From Siphonodentalium dalli (lineage: Eukaryota > Mollusca > Scaphopoda > Gadilida > Siphonodentaliidae): 64,000 nt of DNA. How positions within the stretch are numbered: position 1 is the stretch's first letter; the number at the start of each line of letters is the position of its first letter. Below, piece after piece: positions 37,446 through 51,100 of this stretch. The stretch covers positions 269,817,426-269,881,425 of the forward strand of contig CP136063.1 of the NCBI GenBank assembly GCA_032622095.1. Direction: 5' to 3'. The position numbers were made by a program, and so were the translations under genes. A model generated the notes under the pieces. That model saw nothing but the letters and a program-made list of their open reading frames with translations. It was not told the DNA's origin and did not search any database.

Positions 37446-37606
37446 AAGATGCCCATGAGTCATGACGGCCATGTTTGTTGGCCTAACGACCCCAAAATAA
37501 CTCGTTGCCATCTACATGTCACTATTAACATCTATGACAAATTTCATGATAATCAGACGAACAGTACGACCTGTAGACCGCGCCAATCTATTTAATTTTG
37601 AAATCA
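37446..37606 (+). repeat. Chimeric C3/C1b monomer
   Basis: The head is C3-like (aagatgcccatgagtcatgac, with one private change) and the tail is C1b (ggcctaacgacc, aataactcgttgcc, cactattaacatc). Its length, 161 bp, keeps the C3 insert. The switch lies within 'ggccatgttt...gg'. It brings the 13-bp C3 palindrome onto a C1b tail. Confidence 0.87.
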
Positions 37607-39170
37607 AAGATGGCTGCCAGCGGCCATGTTTTTTGGCCAAATTACCCCAAAATGACTCATTCCCATCTACATGTCAATGTCAACATTCATGACAAATTTC
37701 ATAATAATCTGACCAAAGTTAGGACCTGTAGCCTGTCCCAAAGGATTTAGTCATGCAAAGAGTAAAATCCAAGATGGCTGCTGGCGGCCATGTCTTTTGA
37801 CCGAATGATCCCAAAAGGACTCGTTCCCATTTAAATGTCAATGTCAACAGCCATGACAAATTTCACGAAGATGCGACCAAAGCTACGACCTGTAGCCCGC
37901 GCCAAAGGATTTAGTCATGCAAAGATTAAAATCCAAGATGCTCATGACGGCCATGTTTTTTGGCCAAACTACCCCAAAATGACTCGTTCCCATCTGCCTG
38001 TCATTATTAACATACATGACAAATTTCATGATAATCAGACGAACAGTACGACCTGTAGACCGCGCCAATCTATTTAATTTTGAAAGCAAAGATGGCTGCC
38101 AGCGGCCACGTTTTTTGGCCAAATGACCCCAAAATGACTCATTCCCATCTACATGTCAATGTCAACATTCATGACAAATTTCATAATGATATAACAAAAG
38201 TAAGGATCTGTAGCCTGTGCCAAAGGATTTAGTCATGCAAAGAGTAAAATCCAAGATGGCTGCTGGCGGCCATGTCTTTTGACCGAATGACCCCAAAAGG
38301 ACTCGTTCCCATTTACATGTCAAGGTCAACAACCATGACAAATTTCATGAAGATCCGACCAAAGCTACGACCTGTAGCCCGCCGCGCCGAAGGATTTAGT
38401 CATGCAAAGAGTAAAATCCAAGATGGCTACTGGTGGCCATGTTTTTTGGCCTAACGACCCCAAAATAACTCGTTGCCATCTACATGTCAATATTAACATC
38501 TATGACAAATTTCATGATAATCAGACGAACAGTACGACCTGTAGACCGCGCCAATCTATTTAATTTTGAAAGCAAAGATGGCTGCCAGCGGCCACGTTTT
38601 TTGGCCAAATGACCCCAAAATGACTCATTCCCATCTACATGTCAATGTCAACATTCATGACAAATTTCATAATGATATAACAAAAGTAAGGATCTGTAGC
38701 CTGTGCCAAAGGATTTAGTCATGCAAAGAGTAAAATCCAAGATGGCTGCTGGCGGCCATGTCTTTTGACCGAATGACCCCAAAATGACTCGTTCCCATTT
38801 ACATGTCAAGGTCAACAGCCACGACAAATTTCATGAAAATCCGACCAAAGCTACGACCTGTAGCCCGCGCCAAAGGATTTAGTCATGCAAAGAGTAAATT
38901 CCAAGATGGCTACTGGTGGCCATGTTTTTTGGCCTAACAATCCCAAAATATCTCGTTCCCATCTACATGTCAATATTAACATCTATGACAAATTTCATGA
39001 TAATCAGACGAACAGTACGACCTGTAGACTGCGCCAATCTATTTAATTTTGAAGTCAAAGATGGCTGCCAGCAGCTAAGCTTTTGGCCAAATTAACCCAA
39101 AATGACTCATTCCCATCTACATGTCAATGTCAACATTCATGACAAATTTCATAATAATCAGACCAAAGTT

Positions 39171-40356
39171 AGGACCTGTAGCCTGTGCCAAAGGATTTAG
39201 TCATGCAAAGAGTAAAATCCAAGATGGCTGCTGGCGGCCATGTCTTTTGACCGAATGACCCCAAAAGGACTCGTTCCCATTTACATGTCAAGGTCAACAG
39301 CCATGACAAATTTCATGAAGATCCGACCAAAGCTACGACCTGTAGCCCGCGCCGAAGGATTTAGTCATGCAAAGAGTAAAATCCAAGATGGCTACTGGTG
39401 GCCATGTTTTTTGGCCTAACGACCCCAAAATAACTCGTTGCCATTTACATGTCACTATTAACATCTATGACAAATTTCATGATAATCAGACGAACAGTAC
39501 GACCTGTAGACCGCGCCAATCTATTTAATTTTGAAATCAAAGATGGCTGCCAGCGGCCATGTTTTTTGGCCAAATTACCCCAAAATGACTCATTACCATC
39601 TACATGTCAATGTCAACATTCATGACAAATTTCATAATAATCTGACCAAAGTTAGGACCTGTAGCCTGTCCCAAAGGATTTAGTCATGCAAGGAGTAAAT
39701 CCAAGATGGCTGCTGGCGGCCATATCTTTTGACCGAATGACCCCAAAAGGACTCGTTCCCATTTACATGTCAATGTCAACAGCCATGACAAATTTCACGA
39801 AGATCCGACCAAAGCTACGACCTGTAGCCCGCGCCAAAGGATTTAGTCATGCAAAGATTAAAATCCAAGATGCTCATGAGTCATGACGGCCATGTTTTTT
39901 TGCCAAACTACCCCAAAGTGACTCGTTCCCATCTGCCTGTCATTATTAACATCCATGACAAATTTCATGATAGTCAGATGAAAAGTACGACCTGTAGACC
40001 GCGCCAATCTATTTAATTTTGAAATCAAAGATGGCTGCCAGCGGCCATGTTTTTTAGCCAAATGACCCCACAATGACTCATTCCCCATCTAAATGTCAAT
40101 CTCAACATTCATGACAAGTTTCATAATAATCTGACCAAAGTTAGGACCTGTAGCCTGTGCCAAAGGATTTAGTCATGCAAAGAGTAAAATCCAAGATGGC
40201 TGCTGACGGCCATGTCTTTTGACCGAATGACCGCAAAAGAACTCGTTCCCATTTACATGTCAAGGTTAACAGCCATGACAAATTTCATGAAGATCCGACC
40301 AAAGCTACGACCTGTAGCCCGCGCCAAATGATTTAGTCATGCAAAGATTAAAATCC
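39171..40356 (+). repeat. M-type head module of super-repeat, copy 2
   Basis: It contains C1b (39385), the unusual C3 and the lead into C2 (40357), with every private variant listed for 1841-3026. Here it continues smoothly from Am-bearing M sequence, so this is probably the ancestral arrangement and the junction at 1841 the recombinant one. Confidence 0.87.
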
Positions 40357-43300
40357 AAGATGCTCATGACGGCCATGTTTTTTGGCCAAACTACCCCAAA
40401 ATGACTCGTTCCCATCTGACTGTCATTATTAACATACATGACAAATTTCATGATAATCAGACGAACAGTACGACCTGTAGACCGCGCCAATCTATTTAAT
40501 TTTGAAATCAAAGATGGCTACCAGCGGCCATGTTTTTTAGCCAAATGACCCCACAATGACTCATTCCCATCTACATGTCAATGTCAACATTCATGACAAA
40601 TTTCATAATAATCTGACCAAAGTAAGGACCTGTAGCCTGTGCCAAAGGATTTAGTCATGCAAAGAGTAAAATCTAAGATGGCTGCTGGCGGCCATGTCTT
40701 TTGACCGAATGACCCCAAAAGGACTCGTTCCCATTTACATGTCAAGTTCAACAGCCATGACAAATTTCATGAAGATCCGACCAAAGCTACGACCTGTAGT
40801 CCGCGCCAAATGATTTAGTCATGCAAAGATTAAAATCCAAGATGCTCATGACGACCATGTTTTTTGGCCAAACAACCCCAAAATGACTCGTTCCCATCTG
40901 CCTGTCATTATTAACATACATGACAAATTTCATGATAATCAGACGAACAGTACGACCTGTAGACCGCGCCAATCTATTTAATTTTGAAAGCAAAGATGGC
41001 TGCCAGCGGCCACGTTTTTGGCCAAATGACCCCAAAATGACTCATTCCCATCTACATGTCAATGTCAACATTCATGACAAATTTCATAATGATATGACAA
41101 AAGTAAGGACCTGTAGCCTGTGCCAAAGGATTTAGTCATGCAAAGAGTAAAATCCAAGATGGCTACTGGTGGCCATGTTTTTTGGCCAAACTACCCCAAA
41201 ATGACTCGTTCCCATCTGCCTGTCATTATTAACATACATGACAAATTTCATGATAATCAGACGAACAGTACGACCTGTAGACCGCGCCAATCTATTTAAT
41301 TTTTAAATCAAAGATGGCTGCCAGCGGCCATGTTTTTTTGGCCAAATTACGCCAAAATGACTCATTCCCATCTACATGTCAATGTCAACATTCATGACAA
41401 ATTTCATAATGATCTGACCAAAGTAAGGACCTGTAGCCTGTGCCAAAGGATTTAGTCATGCAAAGAGTAAAATCTAAGATGGCTGCTGGCGGCCATGTCT
41501 TTTGACCGAATGACCCCAAAAGGACTCGTTCCCATTTACATGTCAAGTTCAACAGCCATGACAAATTTCATGAAGATCCGACCAAAGCTACGACCTGTAG
41601 CCCGCGCCAAATGATTTAGTCATGCAAAGATTAAAATCCAAGATGCTCATGACGTCCATGTTTTTAGGCCAAACTACCCCAAAATGACTCGTTCCCATCT
41701 GCCTGTCATTATTAACATACATGACAAATTTCATGATAATCAGACGAACAGTACGACCTGTAGACCGCGCCAATCTATTTAATTTTGAAAGCAAAGATGG
41801 CTGCCAGCGGCCACGTTTTATGGCCAAATGACCCCAAAATGACTCATTCCCATCTACATGTCAATGTCAACATTCATGACAAATTTCATAATGATATGAC
41901 AAAAGTAAGGACCTGTAGCCTGTGCCAAAGGATTTAGTCATGCAAAGAGTAAAATCCAAGATGGCTGCTGGCGGCCATGTCTTTTGACCGAATGACCCCA
42001 AAAGGACTCGTTCCCATTTACATGTCAAGGTCAACAGCCATGACAAATTTCATGAAGATCCGACCAAAGCTACGACCTGTAGCCCGCGCCGAAGGATTTA
42101 GTCATGCAAAGAGTAAAATCCAAGATGGCTACTGGTGGCCATGTTTTTTGGCCAAACTACCCCAAAATGACTCGTTCCCATCTGCCTGTCATTATTAACA
42201 TACATGACAAATTTCATGATAATCAGACGAACAGTACGACCTGTAGACCGAGCCAATCTATTTAATTTTTAAATCAAAGATGGCTGCCAGCGGCCATGTT
42301 TTTTGGCCAAATTACGCCAAAATGACTCATTCCCATCTACATGTCAATGTCAACATTCATGACAAATTTCATAATGATCTGACCAAAGTAAGGACCTGTA
42401 GCCTGTGCCAAAGGATTTAGTCATGCAAAGAGTAAAATCTAAGATGGCTGCTGGCGGCCATGTCTTTTGACCGAATGACCCCAAAAGGACTCGTTCCCAT
42501 TTACATGTCAAGGTCAACAGCCATGACAAATTTCATGAAGATCCGACCAAAGCTACGACCTGTAGCCCGCGCCAAATGATTTAGTCATGCAAAGATTAAA
42601 ATCCAAGATGCTCATGACGGCCATGTTTTTTGGCCAAACTACCCCAAAATGACTCGTTCCCATCTGCCTGTCATTATTAACATACATGACAAATTTCATG
42701 ATAATCAGACGAACAGTACGACCTGTAGACCGCGCCAATCTATTTAATTTTGAAAGCAAAGATGGCTGCCAGCGGCCACGTTTTATGGCCAAATGACCCC
42801 AAAATGACTCATTCCCATCTACATGTCAATGTCAACATTCATGACAAATTTCATAATGATATGACAAAAGTAAGGACCTGTAGCCTGTGCCAAAGGATTT
42901 AGTCATGCAAAGAGTAAAATCCAAGATGGCTGCTGGCGGCCATGTCTTTTGACCGAATGACCCCAAAAGGACTCGTTCCCATTTACATGTCAAGGTCAAC
43001 AGCCATGACAAATTTCATGAAGATCCGACCAAAGCTACGACCTGTAGCCCGCGCCAAAGGATTTAGTCATGCAGAGATTAAAATCCAAGATGCTCATGAG
43101 TCATGACGGCCATAATTTTTTGGCAAACTACCCCAAAATGACTCGTTCCCATCTGCCTGTCATTATTAACATCCATGACAAATTTCATGATAATCAGACG
43201 AACAGTACGACCTGTAGACCGCGCCAATCTATTTAATTTTGAAATCAAAGATGGCTGCCAGCGGCCATGTTTTTTAGCCAAATGACCCCTAAATGACTCA

Positions 43301-45153
43301 TTCCCCATCTACATGTCAATGTCAACATTCATGACAAATTTCATAATAATCTGACCAAAGTTAGGACCGGTAGCCTGTGCCAAAGGATTTAGTCATGCAA
43401 AGAGTAAAATCCAAGATGGCTGCTGGCGGCCATGTCTTTTGACCGAATGACCCCAAAAGGACTCGTTCCCATTTACATGTCAAGGTCAACAGCCATGACA
43501 AATTTCATGAAGATCCGACCAAAGCTACGACCTGTAAAATCCAAGATGGCTGCTGGCGGCCATGTCTTTTGACCGAATGACCCCAAAAGGACTCGTTCCC
43601 ATTTACATGTCAAGGTCAACAGACATGACATATTTCATGAAGATCCGACCAAAGCTACGACCTGTAGCCCGCGCCAAATGATTTAGTCATGCAAAGATTA
43701 AAATCCAAGATGCTCATGACGACCATGTTTTTTGGCCAAACAACCCCAAAATGACTCGTTCCCATCTGCCTGTCATTATTAACATACATGACAAATTTCA
43801 TGATAATCAGACGAACAGTACGACCTGTAGACCGCGCCAATCTATTTAATTTTGAAAGCAAAGATGGCTGCCAGCGGCCACGTTTTTGGCCAAATGATCC
43901 CAAAATGACTCATTCCCATCTACATGTCAATGTCAACATTCATGACAAATTTCATAATGATATGACAAAAGTAAGGACCTGTAGCCTGTGCCAAAGGATT
44001 TAGTCATGCAAAGAGTAAAATCCAAGATGGCTGCTGGCGGCCATGTCTTTTGACCGAATGACCCCAAAAGGACTCGTTCTCATTTACATGTCAAGGTCAA
44101 CAGCCATGACAAATTTCATGAAGATCCGACCAAAGCTACGACCTGTAGCCCGCGCCGAAGGATTTAGTCATGCAAAGAGTAAAATCCAAGATGGCTACTG
44201 GTGGCCATGTTTTTAGGCATAACGACCCCAAAATAACTCGTTGCCATCTACATGTCAATATTAACATCTTTGACAAATTTCATGATAATCAGACGAACAG
44301 TACGACATGTAGACCGCGCCAATCTATTTAATTTTTAAATCAAAGATGGCTGCCAGCGGCCATGTTTTTTGGCCAAATTACGCCAAAATGACTCATTCCC
44401 ATCTACATGTCAATGTCAACATTCATGACAAATTTCATAATGATCTGACCAAAGTAAGGACCTGTAGCCTGTGCCAAAGGATTTAGTCATGCAAAGAGTA
44501 AAATCCAAGATGGCTGCTGGCGGCCATGTCTTTTGACCGAATGACCCCAAAAGGACTCGTTCCCATTTACATGTCAAGGTCAACAGCCATGACAAATTTC
44601 ATGAAGATCCGACCAAAGCTACGACCTGTAGCCCGCGCCGAAGGATTTAGTCATGCAAAGAGTAAAATCCAAGATGGCTACTGGTGGCCATGTTTTTTGG
44701 CCAAACTACCCCAAAATGACTCGTTCCCATCTGCCTGTCATTATTAACATACATGACAAATTTCATGATAATCAGTCGAACAGTACGACCTGTAGACCGC
44801 GCCAATCTATTTAATTTTTAAATCAAAGATGGCTGCCAGCGGCCATGTTTTTTGGTCAAATTGCGCCAAAATGACTCATTCCCATCTACATGTCAATGTC
44901 AACAATCATGACAAATTTCATAATGATCTGACCAAAGGAAGGACCTGTAGCCTGTGCCAAAGGATTTAGTCATGCAAAGAGTAAAATCTAAGATGGCTGC
45001 TGGCGGCCATGTCTTTTGACCGAATGACCCCAAAAGGACTCTTTCCCATTTACATGTCAAGGTCAACAGCCATGACAAATTTCATGAAGATCCGACCAAA
45101 GCTACGACCTGTAGCCCGCGCCAAATGATTTAGTCATGCAAAGATTAAAATCC
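40357..45153 (+). repeat. 10-trimer HOR, copy R1 (4,797 bp)
   Basis: C starts are 40357, 40839, 41156, 41640, 42122, 42605, 43087, 43707, 44188 and 44671, with the same subtype series as H1. The B-less dimer precedes 41156 and the truncated B is at 43413-43542. Its first trimer contains a patch unlike H1 (annotated separately). Confidence 0.91.
40552..40764 (+). other. Probable gene-conversion patch in HOR copy R1
   Basis: Flanks match H1 closely (ctgactgtc and ggctaccagcgg before, gtagtccgcgcc after). Between them R1 has 'ccccacaatg', 'cattcccatctacatg', 'aaagtaaggacctg', 'taaaatctaag', 'caagttcaacagcc' and 'gacaaattt'. H1 instead has cccgaaaatg, catttcccatctgcatg, 'gttgagaccgg', 'taaaatccaag', 'caaggtcaacagac' and 'gacatattt'. 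Most replacement variants match the A and B that precede the gacgtcc C2 elsewhere in the HOR; 'ccccacaatg' matches the previous trimer. The minimal tract is about 213 bp. Confidence 0.75.
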
Positions 45154-48100
45154 AAGATGCTCATGACGGCCATGTTTTTTGGCCAAACTACCCCAAAATG
45201 ACTCGTTCCCATCTGACTGTCATTATTAACATACATGACAAATTTCATGATAATCAGACGAACAGTACGACCTGTAGACCGCGCCAATCTATTTAATTTT
45301 GAAATCAAAGATGGCTACCAGCGGCCATGTTTTTTAGCCAAATGATCCGAAAATGACTCATTTCCCATCTGCATGTCAATGTCAACATTCATGACAAATT
45401 TCATAATAATCTGACCAAAGTTGAGACCGGTAGCCTGTGCCAAAGGATTTAGTCATGCAAAGAGTAAAATCCAAGATGGCTGCTGGCGGCCATGTCTTTT
45501 GACCGAATGACCCCAAAAGGGACTCGTTCCCATTTACATGTCAAGGTCAACAGACATGACATATTTCATGAAGATCCGACCAAAGCTACGACCTGTAGTC
45601 CGCGCCAAATGATTTAGTCATGCAAAGATTAAAATCCAAGATGCTCATGACGACCATGTTTTTTGGCCAAACAACCCCAAAATGACTCGTTCCCATCTGC
45701 CTGTCATTATTAACATACATGACAAATTTCATGATAATCAGACGAACAGTACGACCTGTAGACCGCGCCAATCTATTTAATTTTGAAAGCAAAGATGGCT
45801 GCCAGCGGCCACGTTTTTGGCCAAATGACCCCAAAATGACTCATTCCCATCTACATGTCAATGTCAACATTCATGACAAATTTCATAATGATATGACAAA
45901 AGTAAGGACCTGTAGCCTGTGCCAAAGGATTTAGTCATGCAAAGAGTAAAATCCAAGATGGCTACTGGTGGCCATGTTTTTTGGCCAAACTACCCCAAAA
46001 TGACTCGTTCCCATCTTCCTGTCATTATTAACATACATGACAAATTTCATGATAATCAGACGAACAGTACGACCTGTAGACCGCGCCAATCTATTTAATT
46101 TTTAAATCAAAGATGGCTGCCAGCGGCCATGTTTTTTTGGCCAAATTACGCCAAAATGACTCATTCCCATCTACATGTCAATGTCAACATTCATGACAAA
46201 TTTCATAATGATCTGACCAAAGTAAGGACCTGTAGCCTGTGCCAAAGGATTTAGTCATGCAAAGAGTAAAATCTAAGATGGCTGCTGGCGGCCATGTCTT
46301 TTGACCGAATGACCCCAAAAGGACTCGTTCCCATTTACATGTCAAGTTCAACAGCCATGACAAATTTCATGAAGATCCGACCAAAGCTACGACCTGTAGC
46401 CCGCGCCAAATGATTTAGTCATGCAAAGATTAAAATCCAAGATGCTCATGACGTCCATGTTTTTTGGCCAAACTACCCCAAAATGACTCGTTCCCATCTG
46501 CCTGTCATTATTAACATACATGACAAATTTCATGATAATCAGACGAACAGTACGACCTGTAGACCGCGCCAATCTATTTAATTTTGAAAGCAAAGATGGC
46601 TGCCAGCGGCCACGTTTTATGGCCAAATGACCCCAAAATGACTCATTCCCATCTACATGTCAATGTCAACATTCATGACAAATTTCATAATGATATGACA
46701 AAAGTAAGGACCTGTAGCCTGTGCCAAAGGATTTAGTCATGCAAAGAGTAAAATCCAAGATGGCTGCTGGCGGCCATGTCTTTTGACCGAATGACCCCAA
46801 AAGGACTCGTTCCCATTTACATGTCAAGGTCAACAGCCATGACAAATTTCATGAAGATCCGACCAAAGCTACGACCTGTAGCCCGCGCCGAAGGATTTAG
46901 TCATGCAAAGAGTAAAATCCAAGATGGCTACTGGTGGCCATGTTTTTTGGCCAAACTACCCCAAAATGACTCGTTCCCATCTGCCTGTCATTATTAACAT
47001 ACATGACAAATTTCATGATAATCAGACGAACAGTACGACCTGTAGACCGCGCCAATCTATTTAATTTTTAAATCAAAGATGGCTGCCAGCGGCCATGTTT
47101 TTTGGCCAAATTACGCCAAAATGACTCATTCCCATCTACATGTCAATGTCAACATTCATGACAAATTTCATAATGATCTGACCAAAGTAAGGACCTGTAG
47201 CCTGTGCCAAAGGATTTAGTCATGCAAAGAGTAAAATCTAAGATGGCTGCTGGCGGCCATGTCTTTTGACCGAATGACCCCAAAAGGACTCGTTCCCATT
47301 TACATGTCAAGGTCAACAGCCATGACAAATTTCATGAAGATCCGACCAAAGCTACGACCTGTAGCCCGCGCCAAATGATTTAGTCATGCAAAGATTAAAA
47401 TCCAAGATGCTCATGACGGCCATGTTTTTTGGCCAAACTACCCCAAAATGACTCGTTCCCATCTGCCTGTCATTATTAACATACATGACAAATTTCATGA
47501 TAATCAGACGAACAGTACGACCTGTAGACCGCGCCAATCTATTTAATTTTGAAAGCAAAGATGGCTGCCAGCGGCCACGTTTTATGGCCAAATGACCCCA
47601 AAATGACTCATTCCCATCTACATGTCAATGTCAACATTCATGACAAATTTCATAATGATATGACAAAAGTAAGGACCTGTAGCCTGTGCCAAAGGATTTA
47701 GTCATGCAAAGAGTAAAATCCAAGATGGCTGCTGGCGGCCATGTCTTTTGACCGAATGACCCCAAAAGGACTCGTTCCCATTTACATGTCAAGGTCAACA
47801 GCCATGACAAATTTCATGAAGATCCGACCAAAGCTACGACCTGTAGCCCGCGCCAAAGGATTTAGTCATGCAGAGATTAAAATCCAAGATGCTCATGAGT
47901 CATGACGGCCATAATTTTTTGGCAAACTACCCCAAAATGACTCGTTCCCATCTGCCTGTCATTATTAACATCCATGACAAATTTCATGATAATCAGACGA
48001 ACAGTACGACCTGTAGACCGCGCCAATCTATTTAATTTTGAAATCAAAGATGGCTGCCAGCGGCCATGTTTTTTAGCCAAATGACCCCTAAATGACTCAT

Positions 48101-51100
48101 TCCCCATCTACATGTCAATGTCAACATTCATGACAAATTTCATAATAATCTGACCAAAGTTAGGACCGGTAGCCTGTGCCAAAGGATTTAGTCATGCAAA
48201 GAGTAAAATCCAAGATGGCTGCTGGCGGCCATGTCTTTTGACCGAATGACCCCAAAAGGACTCGTTCCCATTTACATGTCAAGGTCAACAGCCATGACAA
48301 ATTTCATGAAGATCCGACCAAAGCTACGACCTGTAAAATCCAAGATGGCTGCTGGCGGCCATGTCTTTTGACCGAATGACCCCAAAAGGACTCGTTCCCA
48401 TTTACATGTCAAGGTCAACAGACATGACATATTTCATGAAGATCCGACCAAAGCTACGACCTGTAGCCCGCGCCAAATGATTTAGTCATGCAAAGATTAA
48501 AATCCAAGATGCTCATGACGACCATGTTTTTTGGCCAAACAACCCCAAAATGACTCGTTCCCATCTGCCTGTCATTATTAACATACATGACAAATTTCAT
48601 GATAATCAGACGAACAGTACGACCTGTAGACCGCGCCAATCTATTTAATTTTGAAAGCAAAGATGGCTGCCAGCGGCCACGTTTTTGGCCAAATGATCCC
48701 AAAATGACTCATTCCCATCTACATGTCAATGTCAACATTCATGACAAATTTCATAATGATATGACAAAAGTAAGGACCTGTAGCCTGTGCCAAAGGATTT
48801 AGTCATGCAAAGAGTAAAATCCAAGATGGCTGCTGGCGGCCATGTCTTTTGACCGAATGACCCCAAAAGGACTCGTTCTCATTTACATGTCAAGGTCAAC
48901 AGCCATGACAAATTTCATGAAGATCCGACCAAAGCTACGACCTGTAGCCCGCGCCGAAGGATTTAGTCATGCAAAGAGTAAAATCCAAGATGGCTACTGG
49001 TGGCCATGTTTTTAGGCATAACGACCCCAAAATAACTCGTTGCCATCTACATGTCAATATTAACATCTTTGACAAATTTCATGATAATCAGACGAACAGT
49101 ACGACATGTAGACCGCGCCAATCTATTTAATTTTTAAATCAAAGATGGCTGCCAGCGGCCATGTTTTTTGGCCAAATTACGCCAAAATGACTCATTCCCA
49201 TCTACATGTCAATGTCAACATTCATGACAAATTTCATAATGATCTGACCAAAGTAAGGACCTGTAGCCTGTGCCAAAGGATTTAGTCATGCAAAGAGTAA
49301 AATCCAAGATGGCTGCTGGCGGCCATGTCTTTTGACCGAATGACCCCAAAAGGACTCGTTCCCATTTACATGTCAAGGTCAACAGCCATGACAAATTTCA
49401 TGAAGATCCGACCAAAGCTACGACCTGTAAAATCCAAGATGGCTGCTGGCGGCCATGTCTTTTGACCGAATGACCCCAAAAGGACTCGTTCCCATTTACA
49501 TGTCAAGGTCAACAGACATGACATATTTCATGAAGATCCGACCAAAGCTACGACCTGTAGCCCGCGCCAAATGATTTAGTCATGCAAAGATTAAAATCCA
49601 AGATGCTCATGACGACCATGTTTTTTGGCCAAACAACCCCAAAATGACTCGTTCCCATCTGCCTGTCATTATTAACATACATGACAAATTTCATGATAAT
49701 CAGACGAACAGTACGACCTGTAGACCGCGCCAATCTATTTAATTTTGAAAGCAAAGATGGCTGCCAGCGGCCACGTTTTTGGCCAAATGATCCCAAAATG
49801 ACTCATTCCCATCTACATGTCAATGTCAACATTCATGACAAATTTCATAATGATATGACAAAAGTAAGGACCTGTAGCCTGTGCCAAAGGATTTAGTCAT
49901 GCAAAGAGTAAAATCCAAGATGGCTGCTGGCGGCCATGTCTTTTGACCGAATGACCCCAAAAGGACTCGTTCTCATTTACATGTCAAGTTCAACAGCCAT
50001 GACAAATTTCATGAAGATCCGACCAAAGCTACGACCTGTAGCCCGCGCCAAATGATTTAGTCATGCAAAGATTAAAATCCAAGATGCTCATGACGTCCAT
50101 GTTTTTTGGCCAAACTACCCCAAAATGACTCGTTCCCATCTGCCTGTCATTATTAACATACATGACAAATTTCATGATAATCAGACGAACAGTACGACCT
50201 GTAGACCGCGCCAATCTATTTAATTTTGAAAGCAAAGATGGCTGCCAGCGGCCACGTTTTATGGCCAAATGACCCCAAAATGACTCATTCCCATCTACAT
50301 GTCAATGTCAACATTCATGACAAATTTCATAATGATATGACAAAAGTAAGGACCTGTAGCCTGTGCCAAAGGATTTAGTCATGCAAAGAGTAAAATCCAA
50401 GATGGCTGCTGGCGGCCATGTCTTTTGACCGAATGACCCCAAAAGGACTCGTTCCCATTTACATGTCAAGGTCAACAGCCATGACAAATTTCATGAAGAT
50501 CCGACCAAAGCTACGACCTGTAGCCCGCGCCGAAGGATTTAGTCATGCAAAGAGTAAAATCCAAGATGGCTACTGGTGGCCATGTTTTTTGGCCAAACTA
50601 CCCCAAAATGACTCGTTCCCATCTGCCTGTCATTATTAACATACATGACAAATTTCATGATAATCAGTCGAACAGTACGACCTGTAGACCGCGCCAATCT
50701 ATTTAATTTTTAAATCAAAGATGGCTGCCAGCGGCCATGTTTTTTGGTCAAATTGCGCCAAAATGACTCATTCCCATCTACATGTCAATGTCAACAATCA
50801 TGACAAATTTCATAATGATCTGACAAAAGGAAGGACCTGTAGCCTGTGCCAAAGGATTTAGTCATGCAAAGAGTAAAATCTAAGATGGCTGCTGGCGGCC
50901 ATGTCTTTTGACCGAATGACCCCAAAAGGACTCGTTCCCATTTACATGTCAAGGTCAACAGCCATGACAAATTTCATGAAGATCCGACCAAAGCTACGAC
51001 CTGTAGCCCGCGCCAAATGATTTAGTCATGCAAAGATTAAAATCCAAGATGCTCATGACGGCCATGTTTTTTGGCCAAACTACCCCAAAATGACTCGTTC

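Larger units (their letters stand above)
1841..39170 (+). repeat. 37.3-kb super-repeat, complete copy 1
   Basis: This unit holds the M-type head (1841-3026), HOR array (3027-16128), tail (16129-20153) and M block (20154-39170). Sequence from 1841 matches sequence from 39171 at an offset of 37,330 bp. The offset drops to 37,329 within the HOR region, returns to 37,330 near 8.2 kb and becomes 37,339 after the 9-bp deletion near 9807. Further right the two copies differ by whole-HOR gains and losses (offsets about 41,163 and 42,127). Upstream flanks differ: HOR-type before 1841, Am-type before 39171. The limit at 1841/39171 is where the last A-monomer differences stop, so the true exchange point could lie up to about 200 bp to the right. 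Confidence 0.8.
31969..39170 (+). repeat. M block, mosaic right part
   Basis: No regular period is visible. C starts are 31969 C1b, 32452 C1e, 32770 B/C chimera, 33253 C1b, 33736 C3, 34225 C2, 34708 C1b, 35191 C1 with Am, about 35673 C1b, 35992 C3 (no B before it), 36481 C2-like, 36964 C1e, 37446 chimera, 37935 C2, 38420 C1b and 38903 C1e. The C2 trimers at 34225 and 37935, with their A monomers (gaaagcaaag, cacgttt), are HOR-type sequence embedded in M. Near 38383 a 3-bp expansion gives gcccgccgcgcc. Point variants are denser here than in the HOR arrays, suggesting an older or less homogenised zone. Confidence 0.85.

Noticed and set aside
20154-39170. M block as an inserted mobile element
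   Set aside because: It is built of the same A, B and C monomers in the same orientation and register, with no terminal repeats or genes. It is a diverged satellite subfamily, not an insertion.
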